DNA from: Thiobacillus denitrificans DSM 12475
GTDB lineage: Bacteria; Pseudomonadota; Gammaproteobacteria; Burkholderiales; Thiobacillaceae
Length of the DNA stretch: 64,000 nt
Direction: 5' to 3'
Assembly: GCF_000376425.1 (NCBI RefSeq)
Contig: NZ_AQWL01000008.1
Coordinates: 62,001 to 126,000 of the forward strand
The notes under the pieces are model-generated. The model made no database searches and was not told the origin of the DNA. It saw nothing but the letters and a program-made list of their open reading frames with translations. A program made the position numbers and the translations under genes. Below, piece by piece: positions 63,686-64,000 of this stretch; position 1 is the stretch's first letter; each line of letters starts with the position of its first letter.

Positions 63686-64000
63686 CTACGCTGCCTCGGA
63701 CGCGTCTGCCCCGGGCGCTTTTTCCGGTGCGGCATCGCCCCCGCCTTTGCGGGTGACCTTGCCTTCTTCCGCCCGCTTGCGGCGGACTTCCTTGGGATCG
63801 GCTATCAGCGGACGGTAGATCTCCACCCGGTCCTTGTCGCGCAGCGCTTCATCCAGCTTGACCAGCTTGCTGAAAATTCCGACCTTGTTCTTGTCCAGAT
63901 CGATCTCGGGAAATGCCTCCAGCACGCCGGACAGGCGGATGGCGTCTTCCACCGTCGCGCCTTCGGCCAGACTCACTCGCAACAGCGGCTGCCGCTCCGG
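63686..64000 (-). CDS. rnfH: RnfH-family protein, C-terminal part (cut by window edge)
   Basis: This is the last 104 codons of a ubiquitin-like-fold RnfH protein. The window opens within [27 protein letters not shown], followed by the family core [51 protein letters not shown], the invariant 'R.EIYRPL.ADPKE.RR.RA' ending. A 25-residue Gly/Ala-rich tail ([22 protein letters not shown]) is longer than usual. The N-terminus lies beyond the edge. RnfH often sits beside smpB and a RatA-like gene; its role remains unclear. Confidence 0.93.
   Translation of the reverse strand, partial: PERQPLLRVSLAEGATVEDAIRLSGVLEAFPEIDLDKNKVGIFSKLVKLDEALRDKDRVEIYRPLIADPKEVRRKRAEEGKVTRKGGGDAAPEKAPGADASEAA

Overview
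The window is chromosomal DNA from a GC-rich betaproteobacterium. The housekeeping genes (hisC-hisD, tsaB-rimI, gltX, guaB-guaA, rnfH, rhlE, lplT) and their arrangement suggest a Thiobacillus-like or other Nitrosomonadales-type lineage. That placement is inferred from gene content, not from a search. Genes are closely packed, often with 4-base ATGA overlaps.

Region 1 (1-16957) is mostly core: the 3' part of a his operon, a Fur-family regulator, a LysR regulator divergent from lplT, a lemA-TPM-TPM operon, a methyltransferase, a uracil-DNA glycosylase-rimI-tsaB run, a PQQ-type sugar dehydrogenase with a HIRAN protein, a PIN-PhoH ATPase, two secreted proteins, a nitroreductase and a protein-lysine-methyltransferase-like gene. 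A 190-base element with terminal inverted repeats lies between tsaB and the sugar dehydrogenase.

Region 2 (about 17000-43790) is an accessory island. It carries a 19-gene, one-direction operon (17540-42737) for an extracellular contractile injection system (eCIS). The operon encodes one sheath, a gp19-type tube, a four-cysteine baseplate protein, a proline-rich protein, a DUF4255 cap protein, an AAA+ ATPase, a 1068-residue DUF4157 protein that is the best cargo candidate, a CIS-tube adaptor, a LysM protein, hub, spike, PAAR-like tip, gp25, two baseplate-J proteins, a tail-protein-I/beta-helix protein, a giant DUF6519/beta-helix fibre candidate and a coiled-coil protein. One baseplate protein carries an inserted PA14 domain. 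No capsid, terminase, portal or lysis genes are present, so this is not a prophage. The edges are scarred: a shrunken rhlE copy on the left, and a truncated MFS transporter plus the 3' tail of a second methyltransferase before intact rhlE on the right.

Region 3 (43788-48820) has rhlE, a cupin protein, tRNA-Val(CAC), gltX, tRNA-Thr(CGT) and a tandem universal stress protein. Region 4 (48943-55567) is an 11-gene arsenic operon read leftward from arsR: arsR, arsI, two arsenate reductases, Acr3, a cytochrome c, a metallo-beta-lactamase-fold protein, arsP, a small Cys-tailed protein, arsM and a redox-disulfide protein. Reduction, efflux, methylation, C-As cleavage and organoarsenical export are thus in one transcription unit.

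Region 5 (55635-64000) has two FAD-dependent oxidoreductases, an FMN reductase, guaA and guaB with a terminator-like hairpin between them, a small lipoprotein and the 3' part of rnfH. No CRISPR array, rRNA gene, insertion sequence or replication origin was seen.
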